64,000 nt of DNA from Hippophae tibetana. Its lineage: Eukaryota; Streptophyta; Magnoliopsida; Rosales; Elaeagnaceae. The notes under the pieces are model-generated. The model saw only the letters and a program-made list of their open reading frames with translations, ran no database searches and had not been told where the DNA came from. The DNA lies in assembly GCA_037013495.1 (NCBI GenBank), contig CM072811.1:372001-436000 (forward strand), given 5' to 3'. Positions within the stretch are counted from its first letter, which is position 1, and every line of letters begins with the position of its first letter. Positions 1-12,405 of the stretch are shown piece after piece. A program made the translations under genes and the position numbers.

Positions 1-2403
1 ATTATTTTTATGCATCAATTAAATTTATCAAATAAATTTTGAAATCACTTTTTAGGGATGAAATTAATGCAAATTACTTCTTCGGAAAGTATTTCCTAAA
101 TTATTGTTCTATATCAAACCAATTCTAACAAGGATATTGGGTCATGGTATAAACTTTGTAGTATTCATTTTTATTCTTTATTTTATTTATCTCTACTTTT
201 TATTTTTGAGATAAATATTTTTTAAGGAAAAGGAACCATGTACAAATTGTACATATATTAAATAATAAGGTGAGTGGTTAATTTCTGTTTTCTCTTTGAA
301 TTTGTTTCAGGTAACCCCATATTTATCTCAAAAAGTTAACACAAATAAACAACAAATAAAATTTTAAAATAAAGAAAAATATGAATGACAAAGATAAGAT
401 ATAAAAAATCTAAAACATATCATTCTTTTTAATGTCGTTTAAGATTACAACAAAAATTTATAAAATAATTTATTTTAATACTCGACATATTTAGGATTTA
501 CCAAAATAATTAGTTGAAAATTACTTTCCGATTTTAATAACAAATGTATCAATATTAAATTTATTATATCATAGTATTAACAATTTGAATTCGCTTAGAT
601 TCTAATCTCACAATGCATAAACTCAAAGACAATAATCCGATTGGTTCAAATATTAATTCAAAGGTCTAAAAGAATTGATCTTTTGTATATAAATAAAATA
701 ATAGTTTGGCATATGTATAAAGTTAAAAAAACCTAAAAATAGTGCATAATATTAATCACACGAAAGGAATTAAATGAAAGGATTTTATAACGAAATAAAA
801 TATTATTTTTATACTTCAATTAAATTTATCAAATAAATTTTGAAATAACTTTTTAGGGATGAAATTAATGCAAATTACTTCTTCGGAAAGTATTTCCTAA
901 ATTTTTGTTCTATATTAAACCAATTCTGGCAAGGATATTGGGTCATGGTATAAAGTTTGTACTATTCATTTTTATTCTTTATTTTATTTATCTCTACTTT
1001 TTATTTTCGAGATAAATATTTTTTAAGGAAGAGGAACCTTGTACAAAATTGTACATATATTAAATAATAAGGTGAGTGGTTAATTTCTATTTTCTCTTTG
1101 AATTTGTTTCAGGTAACCCCATATTTGTCTCAAAAGGTTAACACAAATAGATAACAAAAAAAATTTTAAAATAAAGAAAAATATGAATGACAAAGATAGA
1201 TATAAAAAATCTAAAACATCTCATTCTTTTTAATCTCGTTTAAGATTACAACAAAAATTTATAAAATAATTTATTTTAATATTCGACATATCTAGGATTT
1301 ACTAAAATAATTAGTTGAAAATTACTTTCCGATTTTAATAACAACTGTATCAATATTAAATTTATTATATCATAGTATTAAGAATTTGAATTCGCTTAGA
1401 CTCTAATATCAAAAAGCATTAACTCAAATACAATAATCCTATTGGTTCAATAATTCATTCAAAGGTCTAAAAGAATTGAGCTTTTCTATATAAATGAAAT
1501 AATAGGTTGGCATATGTATAAAGTTGAAAAAGCCTAAAAATAGTGCATAATGTTAATCTCAGGAAAGGAATCAAATTAAAGGATTTTATAACGAAATAAA
1601 ATATTATTTTTATACATCAATTAAATTTATCAAATAAATTTTGAAATAACTTTTTAGGGATGAATTTAATGCAAATGACTCCTTCAGAAAGTATTTCCTA
1701 AATTTTTGTTCTATATTAAACCAGTTCTGGCAAGTATATTGGGTCATGGAATAAAGTTTTTAGTATTCATTTTTATTCTTTATTTTATTTATCTCTACTT
1801 TTTAATTTTGAGATAAATATTTTTTAAGGAAAACGAACCATGTACAAATTGTACATATATTAAATAATAAGGTGAGTGGTTAATTTCTGTTTTCTCTTTG
1901 AATTTGTTTCAGGTAACCCCATATTTGTCTCAAAAAGTTAACACAAATAAACAACAAATAAAATTTTAAAATAAAGAAAAATATGAATGACAAAGATAAG
2001 ATATAAAAAATCTAAAACATCTCATTCTTTTTAATGTCGTTTAAGATTACAACAAAAATTTATAAAATAATTTATTTTAATACTCGACATATTTAGGATT
2101 TACTAAAATAATTAGTTGAAAATTACTTTCCGATTTTAATAACAAATGTATCAATATTAAATTTATTATATCATAGTATTAACAATTTGAATTCGCTTAG
2201 ATTCTAATATCCCAAAGCATTAACTCAAATACAATAATCATATTGGTTCAAAAATTCATTCAAAGGTCTAAAAGAATTGAGCTTTTCTAGATAAATGAAA
2301 TACTAGTTTGGCATATGTATAAAGTTGAAAAAGCCTAAAAATAGTGCATAATGTTAATCTCAGGAAAGGAATCAAATTAAAGGATTTTATAACGAAATAA
2401 AAT
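1..2403 (-). repeat. Three-monomer block, copy 1 (4,005-bp spacing)
   Basis: Monomers 1 to 3 of array I. By eye this block matches 4006-6408 at every diagnostic site checked, including rare variants: ACAAAATTGTACAT in monomer 2, CTAGATAAATGAAATACTAG in monomer 3, and CACAATGCATAAACTC in monomer 1. The match breaks just beyond the block, at 2482 (G) against 6487 (C). This is best read as a recent duplication with a five-monomer (4,005-bp) offset. Confidence 0.88.
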
Positions 2404-4005
2404 ATTATTTTTATACATCAATTAAATTTATCAAATAAATTTTGAAATAACTTTTTAGGGATGAATTTAATGCAAATGACTGCTTCAGAAAGTATTTCCT
2501 AAATTTTTGTTCTATTTTAAACCAATTCTGGCAAGGATATTGGGTCATAGTATAAACTTTGTAGTATTCATTTTTATTCTTTATTTTATTTATCTCTACT
2601 TTTTATTTTCGAGATATATATTTTTTAAGGAATAGGAACCATGTACAAATTGTACATATATTAAATAATAAGGTGAGTGGTTAATTTCTGTTTTCTCTTT
2701 GAATTTGTTTCAGGTAACCCCATATTTATCTCAAAAAGTTAACACAAATAAACAACAAATAAAATTTTAAAATAAAGAAAAATATGAATGACAAAGAGGA
2801 GATATAAAAAATCTAAAACATCTCATGCTTTTTAATGTCGTTTAAGATTTCAACAAAAATTTATAAAATAATTTATTTTAATACTCGACATATTTAGGAT
2901 TTACTAAAATAATTAGTTGAAAATTACTTTCCGATTTTAATAACAAATGTATCAATATTAAATTTATTATATCATAGTATTAACAATTTGAATTCGCTTA
3001 GACTCTAATATCCCAAAGCATTAACTCAAATACAATAATCATATTGGTTCAAAAATTCATTCAAAGGTCTAAAAGAATTGATCTTTTCTATATAAATGAA
3101 ATAATAGTTTGGCATATGTATAAAGTTGAGAAAGCCTAAAAATAGTGCATAATGTTAATCTTAGGAAAGGAATCAAATTAAAGGATTTTATAACGATATA
3201 AAATATTATTTTTATGCATCAATTAAATTTATCAAATAAATTTTGAAATCACTTTTTAGGGATGAAATTAATGCAAATTACTTCTTCGGAAAGTATTTCC
3301 TAAATTATTGTTCTATATCAAACCAATTCTAACAAGGATATTGGGTCATAGTATAAACTTTGTAGTATTCATTTTTATTCTTTATTTTATTTATCTCTAC
3401 TTTTTATTTTCGAGATATATATTTTTTAAGGAATAGGAACCATGTACAAATTGTACATATATTAAATAATAAGGTGAGTGGTTAATTTCTGTTTTCTCTT
3501 TGAATTTGTTTCAGGTAACCCCATATTTATCTCAAAAAGTTAACACAAATAAACAACAAATAAAATTTTAAAATAAAGAAAAATATGAATGACAAAGAGG
3601 AGATATAAAAAATCTAAAACATCTCATGCTTTTTAATGTCGTTTAAGATTTCAACAAAAATTTATAAAATAATTTATTTTTATACTCGACATATTTAGGA
3701 TTTACTAAAATAATTAGTTGAAAATTACTTTCCGATTTTAATAACAAATGTATCAATATTAAATTTATTATATCATAGTATTAACAATTTGAATTCGCTT
3801 AGACTCTAATATCCCAAAGCATTAACTCAAATACAATAATCATATTGGTTCAAAAATTCATTCAAAGGTCTAAAAGAATTGATCTTTTCTATATAAATGA
3901 AATAATAGTTTGGCATATGTATAAAGTTGAGAAAGCCTAAAAATAGTGCATAATGTTAATCTTAGGAAAGGAATCAAATTAAAGGATTTTATAACGATAT
4001 AAAAT
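2404..4005 (-). repeat. Two-monomer spacer with local 801-bp duplication
   Basis: Monomers 4 and 5 lie between the two copies of the three-monomer block. From about 2,540 onward, monomer 4 and the following 801 bp share private variants: CGAGATATATATTTTTTAAG, GACAAAGAGGAGATAT, CTCATGCTTTTTAATG and AAGATTTCAAC. One unit was therefore duplicated in tandem very recently. The head of monomer 5 matches the heads of monomers 1 and 6 instead (TTATGCATCAATTAAA), so the exchange point lies inside a monomer and not at its edge. Confidence 0.82.
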
Positions 4006-6408
4006 ATTATTTTTATGCATCAATTAAATTTATCAAATAAATTTTGAAATCACTTTTTAGGGATGAAATTAATGCAAATTACTTCTTCGGAAAGTATTTC
4101 CTAAATTATTGTTCTATATCAAACCAATTCTAACAAGGATATTGGGTCATGGTATAAACTTTGTAGTATTCATTTTTATTCTTTATTTTATTTATCTCTA
4201 CTTTTTATTTTTGAGATAAATATTTTTTAAGGAAAAGGAACCATGTACAAATTGTACATATATTAAATAATAAGGTGAGTGGTTAATTTCTGTTTTCTCT
4301 TTGAATTTGTTTCAGGTAACCCCATATTTATCTCAAAAAGTTAACACAAATAAACAACAAATAAAATTTTAAAATAAAGAAAAATATGAATGACAAAGAT
4401 AAGATATAAAAAATCTAAAACATATCATTCTTTTTAATGTCGTTTAAGATTACAACAAAAATTTATAAAATAATTTATTTTAATACTCGACATATTTAGG
4501 ATTTACCAAAATAATTAGTTGAAAATTACTTTCCGATTTTAATAACAAATGTATCAATATTAAATTTATTATATCATAGTATTAACAATTTGAATTCGCT
4601 TAGATTCTAATCTCACAATGCATAAACTCAAAGACAATAATCCGATTGGTTCAAATATTAATTCAAAGGTCTAAAAGAATTGATCTTTTGTATATAAATA
4701 AAATAATAGTTTGGCATATGTATAAAGTTAAAAAAACCTAAAAATAGTGCATAATATTAATCACACGAAAGGAATTAAATGAAAGGATTTTATAACGAAA
4801 TAAAATATTATTTTTATACTTCAATTAAATTTATCAAATAAATTTTGAAATAACTTTTTAGGGATGAAATTAATGCAAATTACTTCTTCGGAAAGTATTT
4901 CCTAAATTTTTGTTCTATATTAAACCAATTCTGGCAAGGATATTGGGTCATGGTATAAAGTTTGTACTATTCATTTTTATTCTTTATTTTATTTATCTCT
5001 ACTTTTTATTTTCGAGATAAATATTTTTTAAGGAAGAGGAACCTTGTACAAAATTGTACATATATTAAATAATAAGGTGAGTGGTTAATTTCTATTTTCT
5101 CTTTGAATTTGTTTCAGGTAACCCCATATTTGTCTCAAAAGGTTAACACAAATAGATAACAAAAAAAATTTTAAAATAAAGAAAAATATGAATGACAAAG
5201 ATAGATATAAAAAATCTAAAACATCTCATTCTTTTTAATCTCGTTTAAGATTACAACAAAAATTTATAAAATAATTTATTTTAATATTCGACATATCTAG
5301 GATTTACTAAAATAATTAGTTGAAAATTACTTTCCGATTTTAATAACAACTGTATCAATATTAAATTTATTATATCATAGTATTAAGAATTTGAATTCGC
5401 TTAGACTCTAATATCAAAAAGCATTAACTCAAATACAATAATCCTATTGGTTCAATAATTCATTCAAAGGTCTAAAAGAATTGAGCTTTTCTATATAAAT
5501 GAAATAATAGGTTGGCATATGTATAAAGTTGAAAAAGCCTAAAAATAGTGCATAATGTTAATCTCAGGAAAGGAATCAAATTAAAGGATTTTATAACGAA
5601 ATAAAATATTATTTTTATACATCAATTAAATTTATCAAATAAATTTTGAAATAACTTTTTAGGGATGAATTTAATGCAAATGACTCCTTCAGAAAGTATT
5701 TCCTAAATTTTTGTTCTATATTAAACCAGTTCTGGCAAGTATATTGGGTCATGGAATAAAGTTTTTAGTATTCATTTTTATTCTTTATTTTATTTATCTC
5801 TACTTTTTAATTTTGAGATAAATATTTTTTAAGGAAAACGAACCATGTACAAATTGTACATATATTAAATAATAAGGTGAGTGGTTAATTTCTGTTTTCT
5901 CTTTGAATTTGTTTCAGGTAACCCCATATTTGTCTCAAAAAGTTAACACAAATAAACAACAAATAAAATTTTAAAATAAAGAAAAATATGAATGACAAAG
6001 ATAAGATATAAAAAATCTAAAACATCTCATTCTTTTTAATGTCGTTTAAGATTACAACAAAAATTTATAAAATAATTTATTTTAATACTCGACATATTTA
6101 GGATTTACTAAAATAATTAGTTGAAAATTACTTTCCGATTTTAATAACAAATGTATCAATATTAAATTTATTATATCATAGTATTAACAATTTGAATTCG
6201 CTTAGATTCTAATATCCCAAAGCATTAACTCAAATACAATAATCATATTGGTTCAAAAATTCATTCAAAGGTCTAAAAGAATTGAGCTTTTCTAGATAAA
6301 TGAAATACTAGTTTGGCATATGTATAAAGTTGAAAAAGCCTAAAAATAGTGCATAATGTTAATCTCAGGAAAGGAATCAAATTAAAGGATTTTATAACGA
6401 AATAAAAT
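4006..6408 (-). repeat. Three-monomer block, copy 2 (4,005-bp spacing)
   Basis: Second copy of block 1-2403, offset by exactly 4,005 bp (five monomers). The partial monomer that follows (6409-6561) does not continue as monomer 4 did. Its GACTCCTTCAG and CCAGTTCTGG variants match monomer 3 instead. The five-monomer period is therefore supported for three units only and cannot be extended to the gap. Confidence 0.88.
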
Positions 6409-6561
6409 ATTATTTTTATACATCAATTAAATTTATCAAATAAATTTTGAAATAACTTTTTAGGGATGAATTTAATGCAAATGACTCCTTCAGAAAGTAT
6501 TTCCTAAATTTTTGTTCTATATTAAACCAGTTCTGGCAAGGATATTGGGTCATGGAATAAA

Positions 6562-6661
6562 NNNNNNNNNNNNNNNNNNNNNNNNNNNNNNNNNNNNNNN
6601 NNNNNNNNNNNNNNNNNNNNNNNNNNNNNNNNNNNNNNNNNNNNNNNNNNNNNNNNNNNNN
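6562..6661. other. Assembly gap (100 N)
   Basis: Exactly 100 Ns, the conventional placeholder for a scaffold join of unknown size. Minus-orientation 801-bp monomers lie to the left and plus-orientation ~957-bp monomers to the right. Both the inversion and the change of length class therefore fall within the gap and are not spanned by sequence. Confidence 0.99.
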
Positions 6662-8575
6662 ATTCCTCCCGTGAGATTCATATTATGCACTATTTCTATT
6701 CTTTTTCATCTTTATACATATGCGAAACTATTAATTCATTTATATACAAAAAGCACTAGTCTTTTGTACCTTTGAATTAATAGTTGGATCAATAGGATTA
6801 TTGTATTCGATTGTATGCTTTGTGTGATTAGAGTCTAAGCGAATTCAAATTCTTCATACTAAGATTGGATAAATTTAATATTGATACATTTTTTATAAAA
6901 ATACGAAAGTAATTTTCAAATAATTATTATAGTACATCCTAAATATTTCGAATATTAAAATAACTTATTTTATAGATTTTAATTATAACCTTAAACGAGA
7001 TTAAAAAGAATGAGAAATTTTAGATTTTTTATATCTTATCTTTTTAATTCATATTTTACATTATTTTAAAATTTTATTTGTTGTATATTTGTGTCAACCT
7101 TTTGCATTTTAAATTGTTAGATTATCTCTCTAAGCCCAGCATTGAATTATACCTAATAGGGTGTTAAATGTTTATTTTTATTACTTGACCTGAATAAGTA
7201 AAGTTGAAATTTAAAGTATATGTCTTTCTCTTCATGCATTCTTGAATTCTCAAAAAGAGATATATATGAGGTTACCTAAACCAATTCAAAGAGAAAATAC
7301 AAATTAACCAATCACCTTATTATTTAATATATGTAGAATTTATACATAGATCCTTTTCTTAAAAAACATATATATCTCCAAAATAAAATGTATAGATAAA
7401 TAAAATAAAGAAAAAAATGAATAGTAGAAACTTAATACTATGACCCAATATCCTTCTCATAATTGGATAAATATAAAAGAAAAAATATAGGAAAACACTT
7501 ACCGAAGAAGTCATTTTCATTTTATTCATCCGTAAAAATTTATTTTTAAAATTAATTTGATAAATTGAATTGATCTATAAAAATAATATATTATTTCTTT
7601 ATAAAATCCTTTAATTTGATTCCTCCCGTGAGATTAATATTATGCACTATTTTTATTCTATTTCATCTTTATACATATGCGAAACTATTAATTCATTTAT
7701 ATACAAAAGCCCTAGTCTTTTGTACCTTTGAATTAATAGTTGAATTAATAGGATTATTGTATTCGATTGTATGCTTTGTGTGATTAGAGTCTAAGCTAAT
7801 TCAAATTCTTCATACTAAGATTGGATGAATTTAATATTGATACATTTTTTATAAAAATAGGAAAGTGATTTTCAAATAATTATTATAGTATATCCTAAAT
7901 ATTTCGAATATTAAAATAACTTATTCTATAGATTTTAATTATATTCTTAAATGAGATTAAAAAGATTGAGAAATTTTAGATTTTTTGTATCTTATCTTTT
8001 TCATTCATATTTGCCATTATTTTAAAATTTTGTTTGTTGTTTATTTGTGTTCTATTTTTTACATTTTAAATTGTTAGACTATCTCTCTAGGCACCTGCAT
8101 TGAATTACACCTAATAAGGTGTTAAATGTTTATTTTTATTACTTGACTTGAATAACTAACAAGAAATTTAAAGTTTATGTCTTTCTGTTCATGCATTCTT
8201 CAATTCTCAAAAAGAGACATATATGAGGTTACCTAAACCAATTCAAAGAGAAAACACAAATTAACCAATCACTTTATTATTTAATATATGTAGAATTTAT
8301 AAATGGGTCCTTTTCTTAAAAAATATATATATCTCCAAAATAAAATGTATAGAAAAATAAAATAAAGAAAAAAAATGAATAGTACTAATTTAATACTATG
8401 ACCCAATATCCTTCTAATAATTGGATAAATATAAAAGAAAAATATAGGAAATACTTACCGCAGAAGTCATTTTCATTTTATTCATCCCTAAAAAGTTATT
8501 TTTAAAAATTAATTTGATAAATTTAATTGATCTATAAAAATAATATATTATTTCTTTATAAAATCCTTTAATTTG
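6662..8575 (+). repeat. Array II dimer 1
   Basis: Two monomers (6662, 7619) forming a dimer of about 1,914 bp. The second monomer looks recombinant: its front carries the GCCCTAGTC and TTGAATTAATAGG variants typical of the 12406/14319 type, and its back carries the CTAATTC and GGATGAATTT variants of the 9531/11449 type. Confidence 0.8.
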
Positions 8576-10486
8576 ATTCCTCCCGTGAGATTAATATTAT
8601 GCACTATTTCTATTCTTTTTCATCTTTATACATATGCGAAACTATTAATTCATTTATATACAAAAGCACTAGTCTTTTGTACCTTTGAATTAATAGTTGG
8701 ATCAATAGGATTATTGTATTCGATTGTATGCTTTGTGTGATTAGAGTCTAAGCGAATTCAAATTCTTCATACTAAGATTGGATAAATTTAATATTGATAC
8801 ATTTTTATAAAAATACGAAAGTAATTTTCAAATAATTATTATAGTACATCCTAAATATTTCGAATATTAAAATAACTTATTTTATAGATTTTAATTATAA
8901 CCTTAAACGAGATTAAAAAGAATGAGAAATTTTAGATTTTTTATATCTTATCTTTTTAATTCATATTTTACATTATTTAAAATTTTATTTGTTGTATATT
9001 TGTGTCAACCTTTTGCATTTTAAATTGTTAGATTATCTCTCTAAGCCCACCATTGAATTATACCTAATAGGGTGTTAAATGTTTATTTTTATTACTTGAC
9101 CTGAATAAGTAAAGTTGAAATTTAAAGTATATGTCTTTCTCTTCATGCATTCTTGAATTCTCAAAAAGAGATATATATGAGGTTACCTAAACCAATTCAA
9201 AGAGAAAATACAAATTAACCAATCACCTTATTATTTAATATATGTAGAATTTATACATGGATCCTTTTCTTAAAAAAAATATATATCTCCAAAATAAAAT
9301 GTATAGATAAATAAAATAAAGAAAAAAATGAATAGTAGAAACTTAATACTATGACCCAATATCCTTCTCATAATTGGATAAATATAAAAGAAAAATATAG
9401 GAAATACTTACCGCAGAAGTCATTTTCATTTTATTCATCCCTAAAAAGTTATTTTTAAAAATTAATTTGATAAATTTAATTGATCTATAAAAATAATATA
9501 TTATTTCTTTATAAAATCCTTTAATTTGATTTCCTCCCGTGAGATTAATATTATGCACTATTTCTATTCTTTTTCATCTTTATACATATGCGAAACTATT
9601 AATTCATTTATATACAAAAGCACTAGTCTTTTGTACCTTTGAATTAATAGTTGGATCAATAGGATTATTGTATTCGATTGTATGCTTTGTGTGATTAGAG
9701 TCTAAGCTAATTCAAATTCTTCATACTAAGATTGGATGAATTTAATATTGATACATTTTTTATAAAAATAGGAAAGTGATTTTCAAATAATTATTATAGT
9801 ATATCCTAAATATTTCGAATATTAAAATAACTTATTCTATAGATTTTAATTATATTCTTAAATGAGATTAAAAAGATTGAGAAATTTTAGATTTTTTGTA
9901 TCTTATCTTTTTCATTCATATTTGCCATTATTTTAAAATTTTGTTTGTTGTTTATTTGTGTTCTATTTTTACATTTTAAATTGTTAGACTATCTCTCTAG
10001 GCACCTGCATTGAATTACACCTAATAAGGTGTTAAATGTTTATTTTTATTACTTGACTTGAATAACTAACAAGAAATTTAAAGTTTATGTCTTTCTGTTC
10101 ATGCATTCTTCAATTCTCAAAAAGAGACATATATGAGGTTACCTAAACCAATTCAAAGAGAAAACACAAATTAACCAATCACTTTATTATTTAATATATG
10201 TAGAATTTATAAATGGGTCCTTTTCTTAAAAAATATATATATCTCCAAAATAAAATGTATAGAAAAATAAAATAAAGAAAAAAAAATGAATAGTACTAAT
10301 TTAATACTATGACCCAATATCCTTCTAATAATTGGATAAATATAAAAGAAAAATATAGGAAATACTTACCGCAGAAGTCATTTTCATTTTATTCATCCCT
10401 AAAAAGTTATTTTTAAAAATTAATTTGATAAATTTAATTGATCTATAAAAATAATATATTATTTCTTTATAAAATCCTTTAATTTG
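8576..10486 (+). repeat. Array II dimer 2
   Basis: Monomers at 8576 and 9531. The first closely matches the one at 6662 and the second the one at 11449. An extra T at about 9531 (GATTTCCTCCC) and a T lost at about 8977 (CATTATTTAAAA) are homopolymer-type differences from sister copies. Confidence 0.8.
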
Positions 10487-12405
10487 ATTCCTCCCGTGAG
10501 ATTAATATTATGCACTATTTCTATTCTTTTTCATCTTTATACATATGCGAAACTATTAATTCATTTATATACAAAAGCACTAGTCCTTTTTGTACCTTTG
10601 AATTAATAGTTGGATCAATAGGATTATTGTATTCGATTGTATGCTTTGTGTGATTAGAGTCTAAGCGAATTCAAATTCTTCATACTAAGATTGGATAAAT
10701 TTAATATTGATACATTTTTTATAAAAAATACGAAAGTAATTTTCAAATAATTATTATAGTACATCCTAAATATTTCGAATATTAAAATAACTTATTTTAT
10801 AGATTTTAATTATAACCTTAAACGAGATTAAAAAGAATGAGAAATTTTAGATTTTTTTATATCTTATCTTTTTAATTCATATTTTACATTATTTTAAAAT
10901 TTTATTTGTTGTATATTTGTGTCAACCTTTTGCATTTTAAATTGTTAGATTATCTCTCTAAGCCCACCATTGAATTATACCTAATAGGGTGTTAAATGTT
11001 TATTTTTTATTACTTGACCTGAATAAGTAAAGTTGAAATTTAAAGTATATGTCTTTCTCTTCATGCATTCTTGAATTCTCAAAAAGAGATATATATGAGG
11101 TTACCTAAACCAATTCAAAGAGAAAATACAAATTAACCAATCACCTTATTATTTAATATATGTAGAATTTATACATGGATCCTTTTCTTAAAAAAATATA
11201 TATCTCCAAAATAAAATGTATAGATAAATAAAATAAAGAAAAAAAATGAATAGTAGAAACTTAATACTATGACCCAATATCCTTCTCATAATTGGATAAA
11301 TATAAAAGAAAAAATATAGGAAATACTTACCGCAGAAGTCATTTTCATTTTATTCATCCCTAAAAAGTTATTTTTAAAAATTAATTTGATAAATTTAATT
11401 GATCTATAAAAAATAATATATTATTTCTTTATAAAATCCTTTAATTTGATTCCTCCCGTGAGATTAATATTATGCACTATTTCTATTCTTTTTCATCTTT
11501 ATACATATGCGAAACTATTAATTCATTTATATACAAAAGCACTAGTCTTTTGTACCTTTGAATTAATAGTTGGATCAATAGGATTATTGTATTCGATTGT
11601 ATGCTTTGTGTGATTAGAGTCTAAGCTAATTCAAATTCTTCATACTAAGATTGGATGAATTTAATATTGATACATTTTTTATAAAAATAGGAAAGTGATT
11701 TTCAAATAATTATTATAGTATATCCTAAATATTTCGAATATTAAAATAACTTATTCTATAGATTTTAATTATATTCTTAAATGAGATTAAAAAGATTGAG
11801 AAATTTTAGATTTTTTGTATCTTATCTTTTTCATTCATATTTGCCATTATTTTAAAATTTTGTTTGTTGTTTATTTGTGTCCTATTTTTACATTTTAGAT
11901 TGTTAGACTATCTCTCTAGGCACCTGCATTGAATTACACCTAATAAGGTGTTAAATGTTTATTTTTATTACTTGACTTGAATAACTAACTAGAAATTTAA
12001 AGTTTATGTCTTTCTGTTCATGCATTCTTGAATTCTCAAAAAGAGGACATATATGAGGTTACCTAAACCAATTCAAAGAGAAAACACAAATTAACCAATC
12101 ACTTTATTATTTAATATATGTAGAATTTATAAATGGGTCCTTTTCTTAAAAAATATATATATCTCCAAAATAAAATGTATAGAAAAATAAAATAAAGAAA
12201 AAAAATGAATAGTACTAATTTAATACTATGACCCAATATCCTTCTAATAATTGGATAAATATAAAAGAAAAATATAGGAAATACTTACCGCAGAAGTCAT
12301 TTTCATTTTATTCATCCCTAAAAAGTTATTTTTAAAAATTAATTTGATAAATTTAATTGATCTATGAAAATAATATATTATTTCTTTATAAAATCCTTTA
12401 ATTTG
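10487..12405 (+). repeat. Array II dimer 3
   Basis: Monomers at 10487 and 11449. The first repeats the 6662/8576 type but has several extra bases in runs (AGTCCTTTTTG, ATTTTTTTATATC, TATTTTTTATTAC), giving a 962-bp period. The second is shared with the next dimer class, so the change of dimer type occurs at about 12,400. Confidence 0.8.

Larger units (their letters stand above)
1..6561 (-). repeat. Satellite array I: 801-bp short-form monomers, inverted orientation
   Basis: A strict tandem array. The landmark ATTATTTTTAT recurs at 1, 802, 1603, 2404, 3205, 4006, 4807, 5608 and 6409, giving a constant 801-bp period over eight full copies and one partial copy. The sequence is the reverse complement of the family right of the gap: GGTAACCCC here corresponds to GGGGTTACC there, and GAATTCGCTTAGA to TCTAAGCGAATTC. 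Compared with the ~955-bp plus-strand monomers, each unit lacks a block of about 153 bp between the motifs GTCAACTTTTTG and GAGACATATATG (plus-strand sense). One EcoRI site (GAATTC) recurs in each monomer, so digestion should give an 801-bp ladder. No gene is present; the frame that stays open in many right-hand monomers is closed here by an in-frame TAG. Confidence 0.97.

Noticed and set aside
6512..6775. 87-codon frame spanning the N gap
   Set aside because: Half of it is Ns, and it joins two arrays of opposite orientation.
9349..9558. 69-codon minus-strand frame
   Set aside because: It occurs in one monomer only because of a local single-base run difference. Sister monomers lack it.
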